From an uncultured Kingella sp. (GTDB taxonomy: Bacteria; Pseudomonadota; Gammaproteobacteria; Burkholderiales; Neisseriaceae), in contig CAKARD010000008.1 in the NCBI GenBank assembly GCA_916720425.1, forward strand, positions 1 to 24,031: 24,031 nucleotides of DNA, read 5' to 3'. Below are positions 1-6,411 of the stretch, piece by piece; position 1 is the stretch's first letter; each line of letters starts with the position of its first letter. A program made the translations under genes and the position numbers. A model generated the notes under the pieces. It was not told where the DNA came from and ran no database searches. It saw only the letters and a program-made list of their open reading frames with translations.

Positions 1-665
1 GGAAACAATATCTTAAATCCTTTGCCTCTTTTTTTGAATTGTCAATAGCCCCTAAAGGTAGTATTAAAAATGTTGGAAATAGTGGACAAACACAAAAGAC
101 AATGTCTCCTAGTACAAGAGCTGTACCACAAGGAAAACCCTATTTAACAGAGAGTTCAAAACCGATTGATGGGACAACGGTAAAATTAAATGGTGATTTA
201 CAAACACAAATTGGGAAGTTGCCAAAAGGAACAGTTGTAACGGTCTCGGGAAATACATTTAAAGCGACTTTACCTGATGGAAGTGTTCGTAGAGGGCAGA
301 GTAGTAAATTAGCTGTACAAAAAACATTACCTTCTCCACTTCCGCTAATATTTGCATCACAAATTAGTATACAGAAACAAACACGGCATTTAAAAGGAAG
401 TGCTCCATCAGGAAAATCATATTTAAATTCCGCGCAAGATGCTCAAAAAGTATTAGATGCTTATAATAATGGAAATGCTGTTTTGATTTCAAGAAGCTAT
501 AACAAGAATTCTATTGTTATTCGCGTTGATAGTGTAACTGGTATATATGTCAATATAAACAATCCTAATGGATTACCTGATATTATTAAACCAACCAATA
601 TTTTTATGATTGACTCAACGAAATCACCTAAAATTGTTCCTGTAAATCCAGATAAAGGGTTATAA
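1..665 (+). CDS. C-terminal part of a polymorphic (CDI/Maf-type) toxin, 5' end outside the window
   Basis: The frame is open from base 3 to the stop at 663-665 with no stop upstream. A TTG at 39 is therefore probably internal and the gene continues to the left. The last ~90 residues form a compact toxin-like domain: a QKQTRHLKGS segment, GKSYL, DAQKVLDAYNNG, a TG turn and a terminal KIVPVNP. This order (KQ.RH..GS, Y, DAQ..LD.Y, TG, ..PVNP) resembles nuclease-type C-terminal toxin domains of the polymorphic toxin type 50 kind. I see only a partial motif match, so family and activity are tentative. The preceding ~100 residues are low-complexity and rich in Lys, Ser and Gly, like a linker. The gene stops 2 nt before a small ORF, the usual toxin-immunity spacing. 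It is visibly more AT-rich than the core genes. It could instead be an orphan module with no complete N-terminal delivery part. Confidence 0.6.
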   Translation, partial: KQYLKSFASFFELSIAPKGSIKNVGNSGQTQKTMSPSTRAVPQGKPYLTESSKPIDGTTVKLNGDLQTQIGKLPKGTVVTVSGNTFKATLPDGSVRRGQSSKLAVQKTLPSPLPLIFASQISIQKQTRHLKGSAPSGKSYLNSAQDAQKVLDAYNNGNAVLISRSYNKNSIVIRVDSVTGIYVNINNPNGLPDIIKPTNIFMIDSTKSPKIVPVNPDKGL

Positions 666-667
666 AT

Positions 668-970
668 ATGATAAATAATAACAATGCTTACTTTTGCAGA
701 TTATTTCAACGAGCTTTTTTGTTTAACATTCCTAAAACAGTTGATTTTATTTCCTTTAAAATAACAGGAAATATTATTGATTTATTTGTTATATCAAAAA
801 AACAATTAAGTGATCAGGAATGTGAATATATATATAGTGCAATTTCAGAAGTTGAAGGAGATATTGTAGAGTGTATTACATTTAATACACATTTTCTTAT
901 CATGGATAATTTACCTAAAAATTTAGAGCAATTTGGTGAAGTATTATTTGCTTTTATAGAGCCAGCATAG
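668..970 (+). CDS. Putative immunity protein for the preceding toxin
   Basis: A 100-residue soluble, acidic protein with no signal peptide or membrane segment. I do not recognise its family. It starts 2 nt after the toxin stop, with a purine-rich AAAGGG at 653-658 inside the toxin's last codons acting as ribosome binding site, so translation is probably coupled. Small size, acidity, position directly behind a toxin domain and strong AT richness all fit an immunity protein that neutralises its cognate toxin in the cytoplasm. That role is inferred from position only; no immunity-family motif is visible. Confidence 0.55.
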   Translation: MINNNNAYFCRLFQRAFLFNIPKTVDFISFKITGNIIDLFVISKKQLSDQECEYIYSAISEVEGDIVECITFNTHFLIMDNLPKNLEQFGEVLFAFIEPA

Positions 971-1103
971 TTTGTACAATTACCACAAAATGTGAAATGG
1001 TAGGATGTGATTTATGCACACGTGGTTTTGGTTTCGCTGAACTTGGTTTCAGTTTGCTATTACAGGCGTTCAAGCTAATTTTGAAACATTAGTAAATGGT
1101 TAT

Positions 1104-1571
1104 ATGGCAAAGAAAAAAGTCAGCGACTTAACGGCGGAAGAGAAAGAGACTGTAACCGCGATTACAAATCTGTTGGGAACGGCAACAGGAGCAGTTATTG
1201 GCGACACCACAGCCAATGCAGCGCAAGGCAGCCTGAATGCGCAAAGTGCGGTGGGGAATAATTTTGGCAATTCATATTTATCTTATAAAGCAATTCAAAA
1301 CGAACAAGAATTTGCCAAAAAAGACCCGATAGGATATAAGAAATACAAACAAGAACAATTAGAACTACTTGATAATATTGCTAAACTTATCATCACTCCT
1401 TATGGTACTTATCATGATTATCAAGAAGCAGAAACTTTAACAGATAAAGCTTTGGCTTTGTCCTCCGTGATTCCTATTGGCAAGGTCGGGAATAAAGCCA
1501 AAGAACTATTACAAGCGGCATCACAATACTATCAATCAGGAAAATTTAAAGAAGCTGCAAATGCAATTTAG
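1104..1571 (+). CDS. VENN-type pre-toxin fragment of a CdiA/hemagglutinin-like orphan module (probably non-functional)
   Basis: Residues ~10-55 match the pre-toxin region of CdiA-like proteins: a Leu/Thr/Ala/Gly-rich stretch (TNLLGTATGAVIGDTTANAA) followed by QSAVGNN, where typical proteins have VENN. The frame is open upstream to 1041, just after a TGA at 1038-1040, and there is no ribosome binding site before the ATG at 1104. This is therefore a piece of a longer protein and not a gene with its own start. Residues after ~60 (NSYLSYKAIQNEQEFAK onward) are a linker typical of the zone between VENN and the toxin. The frame ends at a TAG at 1569-1571, while the toxin domain continues in another frame just downstream. 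This implies a frameshift. GC content in the first ~170 bases is visibly higher than in the neighbouring cassette, which suggests mosaic origin. Confidence 0.6.
   Translation: MAKKKVSDLTAEEKETVTAITNLLGTATGAVIGDTTANAAQGSLNAQSAVGNNFGNSYLSYKAIQNEQEFAKKDPIGYKKYKQEQLELLDNIAKLIITPYGTYHDYQEAETLTDKALALSSVIPIGKVGNKAKELLQAASQYYQSGKFKEAANAI
1226..1237 (+). other. DNA uptake sequence, Kingella dialect (AGGCAGCCTGAA)
   Basis: An exact match to the 12-mer described as the Kingella-type DNA uptake sequence, read on the plus strand inside the pre-toxin fragment, where it codes for part of QGSLNAQ. Scanning the rest of the window by eye I found no other copy on either strand, nor the Neisseria (GCCGTCTGAA) or Simonsiella (AGGCTGCCTGAA) forms. 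A match in 24 kb by chance is improbable, but codon constraint in a conserved toxin segment could produce it. Confidence 0.5.
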
Positions 1572-1575
1572 ATAA

Positions 1576-2050
1576 GCATTAAGCCATTTACAATCATCAC
1601 AAATGCAAATGGCTACGCCTAATGGTGCAAAAGTACCATCAGCAACGGCTTCTCACAATACAACTAGTGTTGGTGGCGGAAAGTTACCAAATTCTCAACA
1701 AGTTTTAACAGATGGTTCTCATCTGAAACGAGGGGGTAAACTGCAAGCGAATGTGCGCTATAAAGCAGGGTAATTTGATTATTTTTATGAAACAGATGAA
1801 TTAGGTAGAATCAAATCCTTTGACACGGATAACTTACAATTAACTTCACGAGAACAAAGATTAACCCATAACGCAAACACGCCAGGTAAAGTAAATGGAA
1901 AATACTTGGGAAAATGCGATTAAGTCAGGGAAACGTGTTAAAATCCAGATGAGCATTGAATATGCGACGGGTACCAGCCGCCCAACAAGGTTTGTAGGTT
2001 ATTATTGGATTGATGGGCATCGTGTAACTATTGATATTTCTAATTTATAA
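1576..2050 (+). pseudogene. Decayed DNA/RNA non-specific endonuclease (NS_2-like) toxin domain
   Basis: Reading from 1576 gives ALSHLQSSQMQMATPNGAKV, then a segment with KLQANVRYKAG, a TAA at 1771-1773, FDYFYETDELGRIKSF, DNLQLTSREQRLTHN and TPGK, ending at a TAA at 1921-1923. The C-terminal part continues one frame over, from 1895 to the stop at 2048-2050 (WENAIKSGKRVKIQMSIEY, then a TSRPTRF strand and WIDGHRV). This order is that of the endonuclease NS_2 toxin domain found in Neisseria and CDI toxins, which cleaves DNA or RNA in the target cell. In intact members TPGK is followed closely by a His-Gly-His-type catalytic motif and about 40 further residues. Here that whole centre is missing between about 1890 and 1920. 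The TAA at 1771 sits where relatives have Glu (GAA), a single-base nonsense change. Three lesions (frameshift near 1571, nonsense, deletion) make this a clear pseudogene. Confidence 0.75.
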
Positions 2051-2060
2051 GGAGTTTATG

Positions 2061-2516
2061 ATGGTATTTGAAGACTATTTTAGTGAACTGCAAGCAGACA
2101 TGGTGTCTATCTGTTTAGAATATGTACAGGGGCAAGCGGATAAAATTTACATTTATACTTGTTTTGAACCAAGAATTAGCTCTTGTGGATATTTCTTTGT
2201 CATTAATGGCAAATTATTGCAAAGACATAAAGTTACCGAGGAATTGCCTGAATGTGATATTGAATTACAAACACAAGTAATGGACATTATCATGGAGGAT
2301 TTATACAAATTAAATGATGTTTGTACGCAATTTAATCAACCGATGCCTACCGAAATTAAAATGGTTTATGATGTAAAAAACAACAGTTTATCTGCTAATT
2401 ATCAGTATGATTTAATTATACAAGCATCAGGTACTTTACTTCCCGAATTTGTAGAGGAGGCTTGGTTTGAAGAAATTAAGCAGATTTTGGGGAATTTTGC
2501 AAAGGTCTCAGGCTAA
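2061..2516 (+). CDS. DUF600 / YezG-like immunity protein
   Basis: A 151-residue acidic, soluble protein. Its layout of an N-terminal helix, ADKIYIYTCFEP, a β-hairpin ending in FFVINGKLLQRHKV and a C-terminal ILG helix fits the DUF600 (YezG) immunity family, known as partner of nuclease toxins, including NS_2-type endonucleases. It begins 10 nt after the remnant's last stop. Two ATGs are adjacent at 2058 and 2061. AAGGAG at 2049-2054 lies 3 nt from the first and 6 nt from the second, so I chose 2061. The reading frame is intact although its cognate toxin is broken. An orphan immunity gene like this can still protect against sibling cells that deliver an intact version. The family assignment is by motif layout; the protective role is inference. 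Confidence 0.7.
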   Translation: MVFEDYFSELQADMVSICLEYVQGQADKIYIYTCFEPRISSCGYFFVINGKLLQRHKVTEELPECDIELQTQVMDIIMEDLYKLNDVCTQFNQPMPTEIKMVYDVKNNSLSANYQYDLIIQASGTLLPEFVEEAWFEEIKQILGNFAKVSG

Positions 2517-2612
2517 GTGTAAAATGCAGTAAAAAACAATACACCTAAATATATAAAACGAGAATAGCGTGACATTCATCATTCTGTTATTTCTCAAAAC
2601 TGGATAAATTTT

Positions 2613-3278
2613 ATGTCTAAATCCAAAGTATTTCGCCCCACCACCTATCATCGCATACTCACAACCAGTCTAGAAATGTTTAATGAAGAAGGTGAACGTA
2701 ATGTTAGTACGAATCATATTGCCATGCGTCTTGGGATAAGTCCTGGTAATCTGTATTATCATTTTAGTAATAAAGATACAATTATTATTGAATTGTTTAA
2801 ACAATATAGTCAGTATTTGATGAATTATCTTCATCAAACCGCATTGCCCAATAGCATTGAACAGCTATCACAATACATGATGGGGATTTATGACATTTTG
2901 TGGAATTATCGCTTTTTGTTTAGTGATGTGAACGCCTTATTAAAACGTAGTTATGAATTTTTTGGTGAACACATTGATTTTACACGTGAGCGGTTTTCGC
3001 CGCTTGCGATTCAATTATTAACACAATTGCAAAGTAAGGAAATCATCAATATAGATGAAATTGGAACACGTAATTTAACCATTAATTTATGGATGGTTTC
3101 CAGATATTGGTTTGATTTTGACTTGTCTATTTATGGTAAGCCATTAGATGGTGATCAAATTAAAGCACGCGGTGTGTTTCGATCTTTAAGTTTGATTCGT
3201 CCTCACCTTAAACCACAATATATTGCGGCATTTGATGCACAAATGGCTTTATTGAATATAGGAGAGTCGTTGCTTTAG
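2613..3278 (+). CDS. TetR/AcrR family transcriptional regulator
   Basis: A 221-residue regulator. Residues ~10-60 form a TetR-type DNA-binding helix-turn-helix: ILTTSLEMFNEEGERNVSTN, then IAMRLGISPGNLYYHFSNKD, with the family's G.LY.HF..K signature. The rest is a helical ligand-binding and dimerisation domain containing LFSDVNALL and IRPHLKP, resembling the TetR C-terminal type seen in uncharacterised proteobacterial regulators. The ligand is not predictable. It stands alone: the toxin-immunity cassette lies upstream and sspA, with its own promoter, downstream. Ribosome binding is weak (GGA before 2613). An imperfect inverted repeat at 2560-2595, GAGAATA against TATTTCTC, lies in its leader and could be an autoregulatory operator. 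Confidence 0.85.
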   Translation: MSKSKVFRPTTYHRILTTSLEMFNEEGERNVSTNHIAMRLGISPGNLYYHFSNKDTIIIELFKQYSQYLMNYLHQTALPNSIEQLSQYMMGIYDILWNYRFLFSDVNALLKRSYEFFGEHIDFTRERFSPLAIQLLTQLQSKEIINIDEIGTRNLTINLWMVSRYWFDFDLSIYGKPLDGDQIKARGVFRSLSLIRPHLKPQYIAAFDAQMALLNIGESLL

Positions 3279-3374
3279 TCCATAATAAAAGTCTTGTACT
3301 GTTTCTTTTTTGTGCTTAAAGTTTTATAGGTTGCTATGTTTTTTAAATATAATCATATAGTTATTAATAAAATT

Positions 3375-3403
3375 TTGCCAATTCAATTAAAATTAACTAT
3401 AAT
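3375..3403 (+). promoter_or_regulatory. Sigma70-type promoter for the sspA block
   Basis: TTGCCA at 3375-3380, a 17-nt spacer, then a perfect TATAAT at 3398-3403, about 38 nt before the sspA ATG. The surroundings are very AT-rich, which may act as an UP element. This is the most consensus-like promoter in the window and probably drives sspA through parB. Confidence 0.7.
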
Positions 3404-3441
3404 CCCGCTGAATTTCAACATTTAATTTAAGGATTATTATC

Positions 3442-4047
3442 ATGATGGTATTGTATTCAGGTATCACGTGTCCATTTAGTCATCGCTGTCGTTTTGTATT
3501 ATACGAAAAAGGCATGGACTTTGAAATCAAAGATATAGATGTATTTAATAAGCCTGAAGATTTGGCACTCATGAATCCTTATAATCAAGTTCCTGTTTTG
3601 GTTGAACGAGATTTAATTTTATATGAATCCAATATTATTAATGAGTATATAGATGAACGCTTTCCGCACCCGCAATTAATGCCTGCTGATCCTGTTATGC
3701 GAGGCCGCGGTCGTTTAGTATTATATCGCTTGGAAAAAGAATTGTTTATACACGTGAAAACATTAGAAAACCCCACTGCAACATCTAAACAACATGCCGC
3801 CGCACGTGAGGCAATTACCAATGGTTTGACTATGATTGCCCCCGCTTTTGCCAAAAATAAATATGTTTTGGGTGATGATTTTTCTATGATAGATGTGGCA
3901 TTGGCACCATTATTGTGGCGTTTACAACACTATGATATTAAACTGCCTCAATCTGCGGCACCAATTTTGGTTTCCGCCGAACGTATTTTCCAACGCCCTG
4001 CGTTTTTAGAAGCACTGACTCCAGCAGAAAAGGCAATGCGTAAATGA
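3442..4047 (+). CDS. sspA: Stringent starvation protein A (GST-like RNA polymerase-associated protein)
   Basis: A 201-residue glutathione-S-transferase-fold protein. The thioredoxin-like N-terminal domain (residues 1-80) shows YSGITCPFSHRCRFVLYEKG, NPYNQVPVLVERD and LYESNIINEYIDERFPHPQL. The PHP.LMP segment after the GST core is the SspA signature. The helical C-terminal domain ends near PAEKAMRK. SspA binds RNA polymerase and reprogrammes transcription in stationary phase and starvation; it is not expected to have glutathione transferase activity. AAGGA at 3429-3433 lies 8 nt before the ATG at 3442; a second ATG follows directly at 3445. The stop overlaps the sspB start (ATGA), so the two are co-translated. 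A strong promoter lies upstream. Confidence 0.93.
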   Translation: MMVLYSGITCPFSHRCRFVLYEKGMDFEIKDIDVFNKPEDLALMNPYNQVPVLVERDLILYESNIINEYIDERFPHPQLMPADPVMRGRGRLVLYRLEKELFIHVKTLENPTATSKQHAAAREAITNGLTMIAPAFAKNKYVLGDDFSMIDVALAPLLWRLQHYDIKLPQSAAPILVSAERIFQRPAFLEALTPAEKAMRK

Positions 4048-4448
4048 GCATCAGCACTAAACCCTACTTTATTCGTGCTTTATATGACTGGTGTATTGAT
4101 CAAGCTTATACCCCTTATTTATCGGTATGGGTGAATGAATACACACGTGTACCTGCTCAATATGTAAAAGATCAACAAATTGTATTGAGCATCAGCCAAT
4201 CAGCAACACAAGATCTTTTGATAGATAATGAATGGATTAGTTTTAAGGCACGTTTTGGTGGTATCGCGCAAGAGGTACTGATACCGATTGGACATGTACA
4301 AGGTATTTTCGCTAAAGAAACAGGCGAAGGTATGGGCTTTGAAGTGGAAGTATGGCAACCTAAGGAAGAAAACCAAGTCCAAACTATGAAATCTCTTGAT
4401 GAAAAAGAAAAACCTAAAACCAAGAAAAAAATTCTAAAATTGGAGTAA
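4044..4448 (+). CDS. sspB: ClpXP protease specificity-enhancing factor SspB
   Basis: A 134-residue protein. The folded domain (residues 1-~105) carries the SspB core: KPYFIRALYDWCIDQAYTPY, VWVNEYTRVP, LSISQSATQDL, IDNEWISFKARFGG and IPIGHVQGIFAKE. Then comes a disordered linker, and a short Lys-rich tail ends in KKKILKLE. That tail layout matches the ClpX-binding peptide at the SspB C-terminus, which tethers ssrA-tagged and other substrates to ClpXP. The start overlaps the sspA stop by 4 nt (ATGA), the same coupling as in other proteobacteria. No lesion seen. Confidence 0.92.
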   Translation: MSISTKPYFIRALYDWCIDQAYTPYLSVWVNEYTRVPAQYVKDQQIVLSISQSATQDLLIDNEWISFKARFGGIAQEVLIPIGHVQGIFAKETGEGMGFEVEVWQPKEENQVQTMKSLDEKEKPKTKKKILKLE

Positions 4449-4455
4449 ATGAAAC

Positions 4456-4575
4456 ATGAAGACCATTATTTTATCTCTAGTTTGTATGGCATTGTTAAAT
4501 GCATGTGCCAGCTCTACCCACACACATAATGAGATGTATGGCACGGTATCAGGTGGAGTAGAGACCATATTCTAA
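4456..4575 (+). CDS. Small predicted lipoprotein (39 aa)
   Basis: Encodes a 39-residue peptide with a charged start (MKT), a hydrophobic core and a lipobox LLNAC, with Cys17 as the lipidation site. The mature part is only 23 residues, beginning ASSTHTHNEMYGTVSGGVET. It therefore looks like a secreted, lipid-anchored envelope peptide; I do not recognise a named family. GGAG at 4442-4445, inside the end of sspB, lies 10 nt upstream. It sits 7 nt after sspB and 1 nt before rnfB, so it belongs to the operon. An alternative overlapping start at 4449 in another frame gives a peptide with no signal-like features, which I rejected. Confidence 0.65.
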   Translation: MKTIILSLVCMALLNACASSTHTHNEMYGTVSGGVETIF

Positions 4576-4576
4576 A

Positions 4577-5398
4577 ATGAGTATCGTTCAAAAAATCAAT
4601 GCATTATTGCCACAGACGCAATGTCGTGAATGTGGCTATGCGGGCTGTTTGCCGTATGCACAAGCAGTGGCAGAGAATCATGCACCCATTAACTTATGTA
4701 GTGCGGGTGGTCATGTGGTGATGCAAGATATTGCGCAACTCTTGCACCGATCACCGATTGTTCCTGAAAAAATTCAAGCCAAACAACTGGCTTGGATAGA
4801 TGAAGATGTATGTATTGGTTGTACCGCATGTATACGCGCTTGCCCTGTTGACGCGATTATGGGTGCGAGTAAATTTATGCATACTGTCATTGCTGATGAA
4901 TGTACGGGCTGTGGCTTATGTGTTTTACCGTGTCCTGTAGATTGTATTTATATGCAAGATACGACAGCCGTATTTTTGCCTCAAGCACGCGCATTATCAG
5001 GGGAAGAAACCTGTGAGCGTTTTGCTGCTGCCCAACATGCTAAAACACGCTTTGAACAACGAAATGCGCGCAAAGAAAGAGAAGAAGCGGATAAAAAACA
5101 GCGTATCGCTGCACATCGTGTGAATGTTGCACAACCCACGTCCAGCCAAGTATTTAACCCTAGCGATCTCATTGCAAAAGCTATGGCAAAAGCTCAAGCA
5201 CAACAAAATCACTGTGTGATAACTAATAATCATAAACAATTTCGCGAATCACAAATTCAAGCGGCTAAAGATAAAGCCACTTATCGCCGATATGTACGTG
5301 ATGCCCAATATGGCAATGTTGAACAAAAAGCGGTTGCGATAGAATGGTTGCGTCAATACAAAGAAGCACGAGAAATGGATAACAAAAATGTCAAGTAA
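4577..5398 (+). CDS. rnfB: RnfB-like iron-sulfur protein, soluble stand-alone form
   Basis: A 273-residue ferredoxin-like protein. The N-terminal Fe-S domain has Cys16, Cys19, Cys24 and Cys41 (CRECGYAGC then C). Two 4Fe-4S ferredoxin motifs follow at Cys79/82/85/89 (CIGCTACIRACP) and Cys109/112/115/119 (CTGCGLCVLPCP). The C-terminal ~130 residues are charged, Gln/Ala/Lys-rich and helical, without recognised domains. In membrane Rnf complexes RnfB starts with a hydrophobic anchor; here the Fe-S domain begins almost at residue 1, so the protein is predicted to be cytoplasmic. No other rnf subunit is nearby. It may act as an electron carrier, but its partner is unknown. It starts 1 nt after the lipoprotein stop, without a clear ribosome binding site of its own, and overlaps parB by 11 nt. 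Confidence 0.85.
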   Translation: MSIVQKINALLPQTQCRECGYAGCLPYAQAVAENHAPINLCSAGGHVVMQDIAQLLHRSPIVPEKIQAKQLAWIDEDVCIGCTACIRACPVDAIMGASKFMHTVIADECTGCGLCVLPCPVDCIYMQDTTAVFLPQARALSGEETCERFAAAQHAKTRFEQRNARKEREEADKKQRIAAHRVNVAQPTSSQVFNPSDLIAKAMAKAQAQQNHCVITNNHKQFRESQIQAAKDKATYRRYVRDAQYGNVEQKAVAIEWLRQYKEAREMDNKNVK

Positions 5399-6251
5399 AC
5401 TCAAAGGATTAGGTAAAGGGCTCGATTCTCTGATTTCATTTACAGGAGAAATGAATACACAAAAAGACTGTCTGATGAGTTTAGATATTCGTCACATTGT
5501 GGTAGGACAATATCAAGCCCGTACCCAAATAGACGAAGTTGCGCTAAATGAACTTGCACAGTCCATTCAAGCGCAAGGTGTCATACAGCCTATTATCGTA
5601 CGTGAAATAGGGCTGGATAAGTATGAATTGATTGCGGGTGAACGTCGTTGGCGTGCTGCTCAATTGGCGGGTTTAAGTGAAATTCCTGCTGTAGTAAAAA
5701 TTATGGATAATTCCACTGCTATGGCAATGGGATTGATTGAAAATATACAGCGAGAAGATTTAAATCTGATTGAAGAAGCCCAAGGATTACGTCGATTGAT
5801 AGATGAATTTGGTTTTACTCATGATGCCATCGCCCAAGCTTTAGGGCGCAGTCGTAGTGCTATTTCCAATAGTTTACGCCTACTGAAACTTCCTGAACCT
5901 GTGCAAAATATGTTGTACAACAAACAGTTAGAAATGGGACATGTACGGACTTTACTGACTTTGCCTGTAGAGCAACAGCTGGATATTGCTCATCAAGCTG
6001 TGCGTCATGGTTGGTCGGTGCGTGAAACTGAACGACACAGTAAACAACTGGCGCAACAAAATAAACCTAATTTACATAAAAATACTGTTTCACACCCTGA
6101 TATTATCCATTTATCTGATAGCATTACACAACAGCTGGGTTTGCTAACCGAAATCAAAACACGCGATCAAAAAAAAGGTACGATGGTGGTGCATTTTACA
6201 TCAGCAGAGGAATTGCAAATATTACTGGAGAAAATGGGCGTTTCACATTAG
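5388..6251 (+). CDS. parB: Chromosome-partitioning protein ParB
   Basis: A 287-residue ParB. It starts with the chromosomal ParB tag KGLGKGLDSLIS. The CTP-binding N-domain shows NELAQSIQAQGVIQPIIVRE and GERRWRAAQLAGLSEIPA, followed by NIQREDLNLIEEA. A helix-turn-helix follows: HDAIAQALGRSRSAISNSLR. The C-terminal ~50 residues form the dimerisation part. ParB loads at parS sites near the origin and slides along DNA as a CTP-gated clamp, working with ParA and SMC. No parA lies in the window, whereas parA-parB pairs are the common arrangement, so the partner must be elsewhere. I saw no parS-like TGTTNCACGTGAAACA palindrome here. The gene overlaps the rnfB end by 11 nt in another frame and probably shares the sspA operon transcript. 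Confidence 0.92.
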   Translation: MSSKLKGLGKGLDSLISFTGEMNTQKDCLMSLDIRHIVVGQYQARTQIDEVALNELAQSIQAQGVIQPIIVREIGLDKYELIAGERRWRAAQLAGLSEIPAVVKIMDNSTAMAMGLIENIQREDLNLIEEAQGLRRLIDEFGFTHDAIAQALGRSRSAISNSLRLLKLPEPVQNMLYNKQLEMGHVRTLLTLPVEQQLDIAHQAVRHGWSVRETERHSKQLAQQNKPNLHKNTVSHPDIIHLSDSITQQLGLLTEIKTRDQKKGTMVVHFTSAEELQILLEKMGVSH

Positions 6252-6350
6252 TTATAGCGGTTGTGGGCATGATTTATCTAGACTAGTAGTACCCTTCAAG
6301 ATAAGATATCAAAATTAAAACATCAATAAATACAAATTATTAATTTATTT

Positions 6351-6378
6351 TTGCTTTTTTTGATAATAATTTTATGAT
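6351..6378 (+). promoter_or_regulatory. Probable sigma70 promoter for the FlbD-like gene
   Basis: TTGCTT at 6351-6356 and TATGAT at 6373-6378 with a 16-nt spacer, 33 nt before the ATG at 6412. The 160-nt gap after parB is very AT-rich and otherwise holds nothing I can name. Confidence 0.45.
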
Positions 6379-6411
6379 GAAATTCAATTAAATACTAAAG
6401 AAAGATACAAG

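Noticed and set aside
3585..3854. Minus-strand ORF inside sspA, and similar long shadow ORFs inside sspB, relA, gdhA and xerD
   Set aside because: Antisense frames of well-supported genes, with no start signals or domains of their own.
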